Assembly: GCA_031292515.1 (NCBI GenBank)
Contig: JARLGZ010000172.1
Coordinates: 62,001-126,000, forward strand
DNA: 64,000 nucleotides
Reading direction: 5' to 3'
From: Puia sp.
GTDB lineage: Bacteria > Bacteroidota > Bacteroidia > Chitinophagales > Chitinophagaceae
The notes below the pieces were generated by a model that saw only the letters and a program-made list of their open reading frames with translations, did no database searches and was not told the DNA's origin. Made by a program: the position numbers and the translations under genes. This document shows positions 34,337-44,400 of the stretch, one piece after another (position 1 is the first letter of the stretch; each line of letters starts with the position of its first letter).

Positions 34337-35689
34337 CTATATCTTTACCAGCTTTGTCGCGGAGCCCTGAATCCCGTCGCGGATCCTGATGAAATAGACG
34401 CCGCGTTGGAGAATGGAAATATCCAATTGCATTTGAAGCTGGTCCACCTTCCTGCTCATCACTTTTTGCCCCAGCTGGTTGTAGATGTCCATCACCGAAC
34501 CGATTTGGGTTGGGTCGGAGAGGATGATGGAAAGAGGGCCCACACTCGGGTTCGGATAGATGCTGACGGCTGCTGATCCCGGTTCGTGAGTAGGAGTATT
34601 CGGGGAAGAGCCGCCGGAAGAAGATTGAAGAGGAGTTCCGAGACCATTGGAATGCAGGATCGGCAAACGGCATCCGCCGGGAACAAAGAGCGCCAGCATC
34701 CGCGCCCGCTGACCATAGGTGAACATATTCAGCCGGTCATCATTTGTAAGATCCATATAATTCATATACATATCGCCATAAGGCCCGTTGCCGCAGGAGA
34801 CGATGATCCCCTTGGGATCCCCAAGATCGGCAGCCTGCTGTTGGGGAGTATCGTCGACATAGTCATTTCCGCAATAGGCATCTCCCCAGGTATGTATCAG
34901 GTTGAGCCAGTGGCCGATCTCGTGCGTCGCCGTCCTGCCAAGATTGAAAGGCGCCGTTGCCGTGCCGGAGGTACCGAATGCCCGGTAGTCTACTACGATG
35001 CCGTCCGTCGACCTGGGACCGCCGGGTACGCTCGAAAAGCCGACAACCCCGTTGGCCATGCTGCACACCCATATGTTCAGGTAGCTATCCCGGTCCCAGG
35101 CGTCATCCCCGCCCGTAGCCGAATATTTCATGTCGTCGTCGAGGGCAAAAGCCTGTATGCTGGTATGCTTTCTTATGATACCCGAAGTCGCATACCCGCT
35201 GGTATCAACCTTCGCCAGCGCAAACTGAAAACCGCAATCCGCGGCCCGCGGCAAAAAATAAGACGGGATAGCGGCGGTATCCGCATTCAGTTTACGATAG
35301 TCGGTATTCAGGACCTTGATTTGCGAAAGGATCTGCGCATCGCCGATATTCTGCGCCTGCGAATTATAAATGATATGAACGACGACGGGAATGGTAATAA
35401 TGGTCATTCCACCGGCACTACCCGTCCCACCGGCAGTATCGGTATTCAAGCTATGGGCGCTGTCCGAAAGAATCCCCGTCGAATAAGCGGAAATGCCGCC
35501 GGCGGCCTGCTGAGCAGGTTTGCGCTCCAGTTGCGTGCGGGTAAAGCTTTCAACCTGTTGCATCGCCAGGGCCAGCGAGGGGTCCTTGCGGAGAGCGTTC
35601 TGCGCATATTCCGTAGAACGGCAGTCCCTTTGGGCTACCGCCAGGAAGCGGGTCAGCAGCAATACGATCAAAAATAGAATTCTTCTCAT
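34337..35689 (-). CDS. secreted pappalysin-like (M43) metalloprotease with type IX secretion tail
   Basis: 450 residues with a signal peptide (ILFLIVLLLTRFLAVAQ). The zinc site HEIGHWLNLIH (His256, Glu257, His260, His266) is of the HExxHxxGxxH metzincin type, and the Met-turn lies in MYMNYMDLTNDD. The last 80 residues (SAAVSIYPNPSVGPLSIIL, then VMDIYNQLGQKV and GVYFIRIRDG) form a type A C-terminal sorting domain for the type IX secretion system, so the enzyme is released or attached to the cell surface. It digests extracellular proteins, substrate unknown. It stands alone. Confidence 0.92.
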   Translation of the reverse strand: MRRILFLIVLLLTRFLAVAQRDCRSTEYAQNALRKDPSLALAMQQVESFTRTQLERKPAQQAAGGISAYSTGILSDSAHSLNTDTAGGTGSAGGMTIITIPVVVHIIYNSQAQNIGDAQILSQIKVLNTDYRKLNADTAAIPSYFLPRAADCGFQFALAKVDTSGYATSGIIRKHTSIQAFALDDDMKYSATGGDDAWDRDSYLNIWVCSMANGVVGFSSVPGGPRSTDGIVVDYRAFGTSGTATAPFNLGRTATHEIGHWLNLIHTWGDAYCGNDYVDDTPQQQAADLGDPKGIIVSCGNGPYGDMYMNYMDLTNDDRLNMFTYGQRARMLALFVPGGCRLPILHSNGLGTPLQSSSGGSSPNTPTHEPGSAAVSIYPNPSVGPLSIILSDPTQIGSVMDIYNQLGQKVMSRKVDQLQMQLDISILQRGVYFIRIRDGIQGSATKLVKI

Positions 35690-36284
35690 TTATACCTTCT
35701 TTTCGTGGAGGTATCTCAATAGGTATTGGGGGGATATCGGAGGAAATATCAGAAGTCACCGGAAATAACAGGAAGAACTAAGGAAGGATATCGGAGAAAG
35801 AAACTCAAAACAGTATAACAGTATACAGGGACATACAACAGAGCTCACCGGACATCGCACAAACACGTTATCACACAAGCCCAAGGCTGCACAAAACAAA
35901 ATGCCGCAGGTAAACCAGGATGCTGCACGTAAGACAAATGATAGGAGATTGGCAAGGCTTATCAGGAAGGATATCTACAGGTATAAGGGTTCTATTGCTC
36001 TTTTTTGTCGAATTTGTTCTTGTTTGTTGAATATCACCTGTCGGGAGGTACATCGGTCAGATGGCGCGGGAAGGCGGTATTCAGAATGTAAGCTACTGTA
36101 AAGCAACAAAATTTTATCCGCATTTCAAAGCTTTTTAGCGCTTTTTTTAATACCCTCTTTGTGGTAATTCCCTGCTAACGAAGGCAGACCGAAATCCCGT
36201 GGAAATACTTTTAAGAGAAATTTTACGGGGGGCCGGCACGATATCAGGATTGCGAATCTTATTTTTGCGATCTATCCATCATAT
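35690..36284. other. 595-base gene-free region
   Basis: AT-rich. It holds the start region of the metalloprotease gene on the left, two copies of GGATATCGGAG (near 35731 and 35786), and the forward promoter of the glutaminyl cyclase gene on the right. Open frames of 60-66 codons occur on both strands but show no protein character. No RNA gene was recognised. Confidence 0.5.
36260..36267 (+). promoter_or_regulatory. -7 promoter box of the glutaminyl cyclase gene
   Basis: TATTTTTG, a full match to TAnnTTTG, 17 bases before the ATG at 36285. No TTG at the -33 position. Confidence 0.45.
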
Positions 36285-37112
36285 ATGAACAGAAAGCATA
36301 TCGCCGGTCTCCTTACCCTGTTTCTTTTGGCCGCTTGTACAAATACCCCCCAACAGGATACTACGACTTCCGATAAAACCCAGGAGAACAATACCCCGCC
36401 GCTCATCAACTACACTGTCGTCGGCTCATTGCCTCACGATACGTCCTCCTTCACCGAAGGATTGCTGGTGCACGACGGGCAGCTTTTTGAGAGCACCGGC
36501 ACCGAACCGGACATGCCGGAAAGCCGCCGGTCCCTTTTCGGCATCGTAGATCGCAAAACGGGTAAAATCGACAAAAAGGCCGAGCTCGACAGGAATAAAT
36601 ATTTTGGCGAAGGCATCGTTTTTGTAAACGACAAAATCTACCAACTGACCTGGCAGACAAAGATCGGTTTCATCTACGATGCAAAAACCTACAAGCAGAT
36701 GGGAACATTCAATTATAACACGGAAGGATGGGGCATGACCACCGACGGCAAGAGTCTCATCATGAGCGACGGCAGCAGCAATATCAACTTCCTGGACCCG
36801 GTCACTTTCAGGCTTCAGCGGATCCTGGGGGTTTCGGACAACAACGGACCCGTGGGAAATATCAATGAATTGGAACTGATCAACGGTTACCTATATGCCA
36901 ACCAATGGCAGACCAGCTATATTCTGAAGATAGATACCGCCACCGGAAAAGTTGTAGGACGGTTGGATCTCGGCTCCCTGGTCGCCGAAGCAAAAAACAA
37001 ATACCCCGACAGCGATTCCCTGAACGGCATCGCCTACGACTCCGCAACAGGCAAAATTTATGTCACAGGCAAACTCTGGCCCAATATTTATGAAATTAAG
37101 TTCCCCCTTTAG
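36285..37112 (+). CDS. glutaminyl-peptide cyclotransferase lipoprotein
   Basis: 275 residues with a lipobox (FLLAAC, Cys18). The rest is a five-bladed beta-propeller typical of the plant-type glutamine cyclotransferase family (PF05096): FTEGLLVHDGQLFESTG, YFGEGIVFVNDKIYQLTW, NTEGWGMTTDGKSLIMSDGS, INELELINGYLYANQW, and the closing LNGIAYDSATGKIYVTGKLWPNIYEIKF. It converts N-terminal glutamine of exported proteins to pyroglutamate in the periplasm. In Bacteroidota this modification is common on proteins cut after Ala with Gln next, as in many signal peptides in this window (LFAQQ, AVAQ, SFAQ). Confidence 0.95.
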   Translation: MNRKHIAGLLTLFLLAACTNTPQQDTTTSDKTQENNTPPLINYTVVGSLPHDTSSFTEGLLVHDGQLFESTGTEPDMPESRRSLFGIVDRKTGKIDKKAELDRNKYFGEGIVFVNDKIYQLTWQTKIGFIYDAKTYKQMGTFNYNTEGWGMTTDGKSLIMSDGSSNINFLDPVTFRLQRILGVSDNNGPVGNINELELINGYLYANQWQTSYILKIDTATGKVVGRLDLGSLVAEAKNKYPDSDSLNGIAYDSATGKIYVTGKLWPNIYEIKFPL

Positions 37113-38200
37113 GTGCAGTTGACAGTTGTATCAAAACCGCACACGATCTGTATCATAAACAAACCGGTCCCCAGCTTTTATCCGATAAACAAATGAGCAT
37201 TGCATGGGGCAATGGCTTGTTCTGGTTACTGGCCATCGGCTTTACTCTTTTCACGGGTCTGATTGCAGGGTCCTATCCGGCTTTTTATCTATCCTCTTTC
37301 AATGCTGTAAAAGTCCTGAAAGGAACATTCAAGGTTGGGAGGTTTAGCGCCATCCCCCGAAAAATATTAGTGGTGCTCCAGTTCACCGTATCCGTTTCGC
37401 TGATTATCAGCACTATTATTATTTATCAAAAAGGCCGTGATTTTTCAAGAGACCACCCGACGGACAGCAACGGGATGGTGATGAATGAAGCTGCCGCTCA
37501 ATATATGGGGCTTACCAATCCGGTTGGAGAAACAATAAAACACAATGAAGGCGATAACAAATTCAAAACTTACACGGTTATCGGCGTGGTCCAAAACATG
37601 ATAGTGGAATCTCCTTTTACCCCTGTGAAACCCATTTTGTATACGCCCGACTATGAAAATGCAAATGTGGTGATTGTAAAAATAAACCCGGCATTAAGCA
37701 TGGGCAACGCGCTGCCTAAAGTGGAGGCGGTGTTTAAAAAATATAACCCCGGCGCTCCATTCGATTATACATTTGTCGATGATGAGTACGCGAAAAAATT
37801 TGCCACCGAGGAACGCATCAGCAGTCTTGCTGCTTTCTTTGCCATCTTCGCCATTCTCATTAGTTGTCTTGGGCTTTTCGGATTGGCGTCATTTACCGCA
37901 GAACAGCGTACAAAAGAGATCGGTATCAGAAAAGTGCTTGGCGCATCGGTGGCCAATCTCTGGACGCTTTTATCAAAGGATTTTTTAGTGCTTGTTTTCA
38001 TTTCATTCTGTATCGCGATACCAGTGGCGTATTATTTCATGAGGAACTGGCTTCTCAATTACAATTACCGCATCGATATTTCTGCGTGGGTATTTATTGT
38101 AACCGGAATTGTGGTGATGTTGATTACATTGATCACGGTAAGTTTTCAGGCTATCAAAGCAGCTATTAACGACCCGGTGAAGAGCCTTCGGACGGAGTAA
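37113..38200 (+). pseudogene. remnant of a MacB/FtsX-type ABC transporter permease
   Basis: From the ATG at 37193 there are 335 residues with helices FWLLAIGFTLFTGLIAGSYP, an ILVVLQFTVSVSLIISTIII segment, and the C-terminal FtsX domain (LFGLASFTAEQRTKEIGIRKVLGAS). Homology-like sequence continues upstream of that ATG: the in-frame codons from about 37139 read HDLYHKQTGPQLLSDKQ, which matches the segment that precedes these helices in full-length permeases of about 790 residues. The first half of the gene (about 350 residues) is absent. In addition IIIYQK runs directly into GRDFSRDHPTDSNGMVMNEAA, where intact relatives carry about 100 more residues of the periplasmic domain. Both points suggest a decayed copy; it could still make a short protein. 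Confidence 0.75.
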
Positions 38201-38221
38201 GTGCGTTGCCAGGCCACGCGT

Positions 38222-39127
38222 CTACTTCCCTATGACGTAGATCAGCGAGCTGCACTTCGATTTATCGACAAAGGCCTTGAGATTGGAAAGAGCTCCCGTG
38301 ATGGCGCCCCCAATAAAATTTCCGGAGCTATTCCCCCGTTTGTACTTTTCGCTTAGAAGACTGATATAGAAGCTATCGTACCACATAGCCTGGGTGGCGT
38401 GCAATAACAAACCGTGGTTTTCCAGCAGGTAGTCTATCGATAGTGGCGAGAAATGATAAAGATGCCGCGGGACATCATAAGCCGCCCAATTACCCTTGTA
38501 TCTCCCGGCATCATAAGAAGTGTAATTAGGGACCGCGATAAAAATACGTCCGCCGGGTTTGAGCAAGGCCTTCAACTGCTCCAGGTAAGGATGCAGATCA
38601 TGCACATGCTCCAATACATGCCATAGCGTGATGACATTGAAATGCCCGGCGGGAAGCATATACAGTTCCTCCGCCGGCAAAAGATTCACTTTATGCACGG
38701 ATCTGGCCTTTTCCCTCGCCGCTTCGTCGGGCTCCAGGCCGGTCGTGGTCCATCCATTGTCATGCATGTATTTCACAAAAGCACCGGTCCCCGCTCCAAT
38801 GTCCAACAGCGTGCCGCTGTTATGGCGGGTGGCCAGCGAAATCAGCCTGCGCTTAACCGACAAAGTCTGTTTGCGGACCATGTGGTACAGCCGGTTGATC
38901 AAGCCTTCGCTGGTCTCCGTATGCGAGATGTAATCATCCGAGCGATAGTAGGCTCCTATTGACGAAGCATCCGGGACATCCTGCGTAAACCGGAGCGTGC
39001 AATTTCCGCACTCCGCAATTCCGAAGGATCGGTGCGAGACGGTATGATCGGTGGCGGTAAGGGCGGGTTTTATATTTTCGGACCCGCAACCAGGGCAGGT
39101 CTTATAGTGTATCAATGTTTCTTGCAT
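38222..39127 (-). CDS. class I SAM-dependent methyltransferase with zinc-ribbon-like N-terminus
   Basis: 301 residues. The N-terminus has two Cys pairs (CPGCGSENI and CGNCTLRFTQ), a likely zinc ribbon. The methyltransferase core has the SAM-binding motif GTLLDIGAGTGAFVKYM (about 110-126), FNVITLWHVLEHVHD and LKPGGRIFIAVPNYTSYD, the Methyltransf_23 pattern found in cell-surface glycan and nucleotide-sugar methyltransferases. The ending (AFVDKSKCSSLIYVIGK) is soluble. It is last in a minus-strand run with the envelope genes upstream (27-base gap), suggesting a surface-polymer role (inference). Confidence 0.88.
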   Translation of the reverse strand: MQETLIHYKTCPGCGSENIKPALTATDHTVSHRSFGIAECGNCTLRFTQDVPDASSIGAYYRSDDYISHTETSEGLINRLYHMVRKQTLSVKRRLISLATRHNSGTLLDIGAGTGAFVKYMHDNGWTTTGLEPDEAAREKARSVHKVNLLPAEELYMLPAGHFNVITLWHVLEHVHDLHPYLEQLKALLKPGGRIFIAVPNYTSYDAGRYKGNWAAYDVPRHLYHFSPLSIDYLLENHGLLLHATQAMWYDSFYISLLSEKYKRGNSSGNFIGGAITGALSNLKAFVDKSKCSSLIYVIGK

Positions 39128-39154
39128 CGCTCGTTAAAAAATTAATCGTAAAAA

Positions 39155-39754
39155 CTACCAGTGCAGTTGATTGCCTATCTGCCAGCCATTATTGTAGAAA
39201 TGCCAGCCCAGCACTCCCAGGGCCAGGATGGCCAGCACGATGGCTACGATCCACCAATATTTTCTCTTCCTGCCATGCTCATCGGCGAGTATTTCGTTCA
39301 TCTCGAAATTCGTCCGCTCCTGGTCTCCCACCAGCAATGTATGCTGCGCGTTCTGCCGGTTGACACGGATCGCAGGAACGGCTTCCATAAAGGGCAGGCC
39401 GTCGTGGACGGATTCAAGAACGATATTGCCCGATACGTCCTTCTTGAGCGTGCCTACGCCTTCCCATTCCACCTGCTCATCCAACCTGATCTGGTTGCGC
39501 AGATCATAGGAGAATTCATTATACCATTTGATCGCCTCATAATCGAGCAGGTTCTGCTGGTTGGCGATATAGGAGAAGAATTCCTTATCCGGCGCATCGA
39601 AGTATTTATCGAACCGAAAATGATAGAGGGGAGGCAGCATGACCCTTCGGGCAACATCCACATTGGCCGGATGTGTCTCCAGGTAGATGGTGCCGAGCCC
39701 GGGAACGCTGATGCTCCTGTGCTGAAATAAATAGGCATTCAAGACTCTAAACAT
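39155..39754 (-). CDS. HU-CCDC81-type membrane protein
   Basis: 199 residues. The first 70 (FRVLNAYLFQHRSISVPGLGTIYLE) match the bacterial CCDC81-like HU domain, which carries a FVPGLGxF-like motif; a second DNA-binding-like repeat follows (YEAIKWYNEFSYDLRNQI, then EWEGVGTLKKDVSGNIVLE). A membrane helix lies near the C-terminus (WWIVAIVLAILALGVLGWHFY), so the HU part faces the cytoplasm. In Bacteroidota such proteins often sit in cell-envelope operons; a link between the nucleoid and the envelope is a suggestion only. It has a 30-base gap to the upstream beta-barrel gene. Confidence 0.75.
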   Translation of the reverse strand: MFRVLNAYLFQHRSISVPGLGTIYLETHPANVDVARRVMLPPLYHFRFDKYFDAPDKEFFSYIANQQNLLDYEAIKWYNEFSYDLRNQIRLDEQVEWEGVGTLKKDVSGNIVLESVHDGLPFMEAVPAIRVNRQNAQHTLLVGDQERTNFEMNEILADEHGRKRKYWWIVAIVLAILALGVLGWHFYNNGWQIGNQLHW

Positions 39755-39784
39755 GCTGTTTTGCCGGATTTTCCTGTAAATCTA

Positions 39785-41440
39785 TCATTTTTGCCCGAAT
39801 GAGAACACGATCCCGCCCAGGAAATTGAAGCCATAGACAGGATATTGATGCCAACGCTCGTATTTGTTGTTGAAGATATTGTTCATCTGGAACCACAGAT
39901 TGAGCTGCCGGAAGATGCGGAATTCCACACCGCCGTTAAGGTCCGCGGCGGAATTGCCCTTATAAGCTCCCCCGGTACGCCCCCTGTACTCGGCCCCGTC
40001 CCAGGCCCAAAGATCGGCCTTGACCCAGAAGTCTTTGATGACCTGCCATTTCATCGTGGTCGTGAACTCGAGCGGAAGCATGCCCCAGGCTTTTTCCTCG
40101 GTCTTCAGATTCGTGTATTGGTTGAAGCTGAGCGCGGCCTTCAGGCTGAATACTTCGCCTTGCGTATAGATCACTTCTCCATGCAGTTGCAGATCCTGCA
40201 TCGAAGACTCATATCTTATCACAAAGGACTTCCCGTCGACGCTGTCATTGACGAACAGGGGCATATTTTTATAATCCACAAAACCTACTTTGGCCGAATA
40301 TGTGATATGGTCCGTGATAGCCCCCCGGAAACCCGCATAGCGCTCCTGTACACGGGTATTCAGCAGGAAACCCGGTTGCGCCAGCCAGGGATTGATCGAT
40401 TCGAAACGCTGGTAAGACCCCTTGTCATAATAGCCGATCCAGCCGAGCTGGACTCCGAAACGCTGGTCATTCGTCTTGATGTCGGCGAGGAAATTCGGCT
40501 GCAGCGTAAAGGCGCCGTTATCCCAGGAAGGCATCACCGATGCCTGCAGGTATAAATTGGGGGTCTTGATCAGGAACGCCGGCGTCACGGAATACAGGTT
40601 GTTCTGCTGCGATTTGGGCAGGGTATTCAACGCATAGTTGGTGATGTCGGCCGTAAAACCCAGGTTGAAGGCAAAGCTCCTGCCGAAAGCCTTTTCGAGC
40701 GGCAGGTTTAGGACGGCGTTGGTCTCCGAAGCTTTGGGGTTATGATTGTCGTCAAAAACCGACACATGCATATTCGGGTGATAAGTCAGGCCAAACTCCG
40801 TCGGGTCCAGGTTCCGCAGGCTGAGACCACCCTCGAAGGTCTGGAATGCCTGGCTGAGCTGATTTTGCGAATATTTCAGCGTATCGGGCCGGAAGCCGTA
40901 CAGATAGTATTGGTCATTTTTGAAACCCAGGTACCCTTTCCACTCAAGGTCCTTCTCCGTCTTCACGGTCCCCTCCAACTTCACCCTGGTGAGACTGTTC
41001 TTCTGGAATTCCTGGCTGCCTTTTGAGTTGAGAAGATCCCCAAAAATATTGAAGAACGTGTTTTTGCCGTCCCCGAAGCTGAGAGCTGTCTTGAAATAAG
41101 GCAGGGCGGTATTGCCAGCGCCTATCTTTATATAATCATAATTGACCCAGGGGGAAAGACTGTCCGCCCGCAAGGCCACCGGTTTGAGTTCACCGGGCTG
41201 ATAGGTCAGAAAAAGATATTGAGCGGGGATATTATAGGTCAGCCTGGGTCTTGCCGTATCCGCGACAGGGGGAACAGCGGTGAAATTGATCTTCACCGCC
41301 TCACGGAGGACCGGCTTGAAGGAAGAAGTGATCTCGATTGTTCTGCGTTTGGTCGTATCCTGCGCATTCGAGCGATAGCCGATCGCCAGCAAACACAAGC
41401 CAAAAAGGAAACTAGCCTTACTATTCATTACGCTCGTCAT
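39785..41440 (-). CDS. outer-membrane beta-barrel protein (TonB-receptor-like barrel without plug)
   Basis: 551 residues with a signal peptide ending near SNAQD. Beta strands continue throughout, as in LEWKGYLGFKNDQYYLYGF and LRFNYRR-like segments, with the tail LNLWFQMNNIFNNKYERWHQYPVYGFNFLGGIVFSFGQK, the usual end of TonB-dependent receptor barrels. A plug domain and TonB box are missing, so it is probably a porin-like or scaffolding barrel. It is cotranscribed with the TPR protein upstream (58 bases). An alternative ATG lies 12 bases downstream of the chosen start. Confidence 0.82.
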   Translation of the reverse strand: MTSVMNSKASFLFGLCLLAIGYRSNAQDTTKRRTIEITSSFKPVLREAVKINFTAVPPVADTARPRLTYNIPAQYLFLTYQPGELKPVALRADSLSPWVNYDYIKIGAGNTALPYFKTALSFGDGKNTFFNIFGDLLNSKGSQEFQKNSLTRVKLEGTVKTEKDLEWKGYLGFKNDQYYLYGFRPDTLKYSQNQLSQAFQTFEGGLSLRNLDPTEFGLTYHPNMHVSVFDDNHNPKASETNAVLNLPLEKAFGRSFAFNLGFTADITNYALNTLPKSQQNNLYSVTPAFLIKTPNLYLQASVMPSWDNGAFTLQPNFLADIKTNDQRFGVQLGWIGYYDKGSYQRFESINPWLAQPGFLLNTRVQERYAGFRGAITDHITYSAKVGFVDYKNMPLFVNDSVDGKSFVIRYESSMQDLQLHGEVIYTQGEVFSLKAALSFNQYTNLKTEEKAWGMLPLEFTTTMKWQVIKDFWVKADLWAWDGAEYRGRTGGAYKGNSAADLNGGVEFRIFRQLNLWFQMNNIFNNKYERWHQYPVYGFNFLGGIVFSFGQK

Positions 41441-41462
41441 TTATATTAGCTTCATTTAAAGG

Positions 41463-41497
41463 TCTTACTCACCACTCACCACTCACTACTCACTTGT
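41463..41497. repeat. CACTCACCACTCACTACTCACT repeat tract
   Basis: A short tract of the same degenerate repeat as at 32330-32452, sharing the exact 16-mer CCACTCACTACTCACT (41479-41494). It lies just downstream of the TPR gene's stop codon in the gap before the beta-barrel gene. Confidence 0.65.
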
Positions 41498-41498
41498 T

Positions 41499-44400
41499 TT
41501 ATTGATTACTGCCGTCACCCCCTACCTTGCTGGTCTTTTTCTCCTCGGCGACCACATCATCCAGTTTCTTTTGGGCCTGCTGCCGGATATCCTCGATTTT
41601 CGCGTTGTCGATAATACTCTGGAAGGTTGCCTTTGCATTGAAATAATCCTTCTCTTTGAAATAAATATCCCCGAGCAAGAGGTAGGCTTTGGTCACCCAT
41701 TCTTCATAGGATCCCGACTTATTGACGACTTCAAAGGAGGCTTTCTCCGCATCTTTCAGCTGGTTCTGGCTGAACAGGCAGGCGGCGATCGAATAGCGGG
41801 CTTCCGCGCCATAGGCGCCCTTATTCTGGGCCACAACCGTCCGGTAATAGGTCAAGGCCGTTTCACATTGGCCGCCTACTTCATATGATTTCCCGATCGC
41901 CATATTCGCCAATACCTTGTCGTCGGTACTCACCCCCTTCTGGGTCAGCAAATCTTTTGCATTATCCGTCGCTTCCGGCCATTTACCCAACTGGTACTGG
42001 CTCCGCAACAACCCTCTCATGGCCTCCATCTTGTTCTCCTGGTTGCTGGCAAAGTCCTTTAGCTTGCTAAAATATTTCTCTGATTTTGCGTAGTCCTTCA
42101 GGTTGAAGAAGTTCAGGCGGGCCGCCTGAAGCAGGGATTTCTCCCCGAATTTGTTGGGGACCCTGTCGGCGACCTCGCCATAGCCCGCAGCAGCTTTGAT
42201 CCAGTCCTTCTGGTTAAAATAGATCTCGCTCTTATAATAATTGGCTTCGAGCGAATACTTGCCTTGCGGGAATTTGGTGAGATACTGTTCAAATTTCTGG
42301 GCGGCCGCGGGAAAGCTGCCATTGTTGAACTGGACCTCGGCCTCCTCGTAAGCGAGCTGATCTTCCTGGCTGGCGGAGATCTCGACGCCCATCGACTTGG
42401 CAAAATTCACATAATCCGCGCTCCTCCCCTCCTCGACATAGATCGTCTTCGCATTGTCCAGCGCATCCTGCGCTTCCGCGGAATTGGGATACTGTTTGAG
42501 CAGTGCGTCATACTGGTTCAAGGCCTCCTTATTATTGTTCAGGTTGTACCAGGCGATCCCCGATTGCAGGTACGCTCTCGGCTTCAGGGCATCGGCGCCC
42601 GTGGCGGAGATAATATTTTTCAGGTAAGGCAGCGCTTCCTTAAACTGTTCGTTTGCCAGGTAAGTCCCGGCGATCTCCATGTTGGCATCGGGGATCAGGC
42701 TGGAACCCGGGTATTTACGGATCAGGCCGTTCAGTAAACTGATCTTTTCATTCCCGTTGTTGACGCCCGCTATCATGGCCTTCTGAAAAGTCGCATAGTC
42801 GCTGGAAGGCCAGGAAAGATCCAGCACCTTATTGTACATCGCCAGCGCGGTCTTGAAATCGCGGGACATATAAAAACAATCCGCATCGCGGACATAGGCA
42901 TCCTGCGCCAGGGAGGAAGAACCGATCTGCGGCGTCCTGCCTACCTGCTCAAAGAATCCCTGCGCCTGGCGATAATTCTCCTTTTTGAGGAAGCTGTACC
43001 CCAGGTTGTATTTCGCATTCACCGGGTTGACCTCGCCATTGACATTCCCGCTCTTCAGGTATTCGAGATAGAAATGGATCGCATCGTCGATCTTACCCGT
43101 CCGGTAAGCTATTTCTCCCTTCCAGAAATTGATATAGGGCAATACGGAACCATTATAAGGGTCCTGAAGAGCTTTATCCAGCAGCTCATTCGCATTTGCC
43201 AGCAGCCCGTCGTTCACCAATTCCGCCGCACGTCCATAGAGTATCCGGGGATAAAGGCGTCGCGCATTCCCGGATGGATGATCCAGGCTGTCGATCAGGT
43301 CCAGCGCATCTTTATAGTTATTGGTATTGGCCAGGACCCCTACCAGCAGTTCCCTGGCTTCCTTGCTGTATGTCGATTGGGGATATTGCTGCAGGAATTC
43401 CTGGAACTCCGTCAGCGCCACATCCTGGTAGCCCAGTTCATAGGAGAGCTTGGCATAGTTGTATTTGGAGATCTCCTTTTGTTTATCGTTGCTGCTGTTG
43501 GAAGAACAGAACAGGAAGGCATTTCTCGCATTGGCTTTTTGCCCGGTCCGGAGATAGGCATCTCCCAGCAGGTACATGGAGTTTTGCGCCAGGGAATCTT
43601 CTTTCCCGCCCAGCTGTTTAAAACCGGCGATCGCCTTGTTCCAATTGGCGTTCTGGTAGTAGCAATAAGACAGCTCATACAGGTCTTCCCGGGAAACCGC
43701 CTTCGACTGGTTTACATATTGCTCCAGGTAAGGCTGGGCCTTTACAAAATCCTGCTTCTCATAGTATCCATGCCCCACAAGCTGCCGCATCTGCAGATCG
43801 TAATACTGGTTGCCGCTGCGCAAACGGTTTTCCGCATATTCCACGGCCCTGTCTTTCTGTCCCTGCGCCAGGTAGATATTGGCAATATAGTAGGGGACGA
43901 CCGTTTTATAGCCGGGGCGGTCTTCCACAACCCGAAAGGCGGTCAGCGCGTCGTCGTATTTCTTCTCCGAAAAAGAGATAAACCCGTAGTAATAGTTGGC
44001 ATCGAAATAATTGGGGTCTCCCGGCAACTGCCGGATGGCGTTAAAAAGCGGCTTGGCCTTGTCGAATTTCTGCTGGGTAAAATAACCATACCCTTCATGG
44101 AATTTCATATCGGCCACTTCCTTATTGCTCAGGTTGTCGATGCCGGATTGTTCATAAAGCCGGATCGCGGACGTATAGTCTTTCTGGCGAAAATAGTATT
44201 CCGCCAGGTGGAAACTCATCATTTGAACGCGGGCGACATTATCCTCCAGCTCTACAAATTCCCTCGCCGGCTCAACGGCCTCCGCTTCGTTCTGCTTGAG
44301 TTCGCAGACAAGTGTATAATACCGGATCTCCTGGGTATTGAGCGCCTGGTTGCTTCGATCCGTTTCCCGCAGGCCCGCCTGCAGATCCTTGAAAATGGGA

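Noticed and set aside
35871-36101. 60- to 66-codon frames on both strands in the gap before the glutaminyl cyclase gene
   Set aside because: No start context, no motif, and a composition unlike the surrounding genes.
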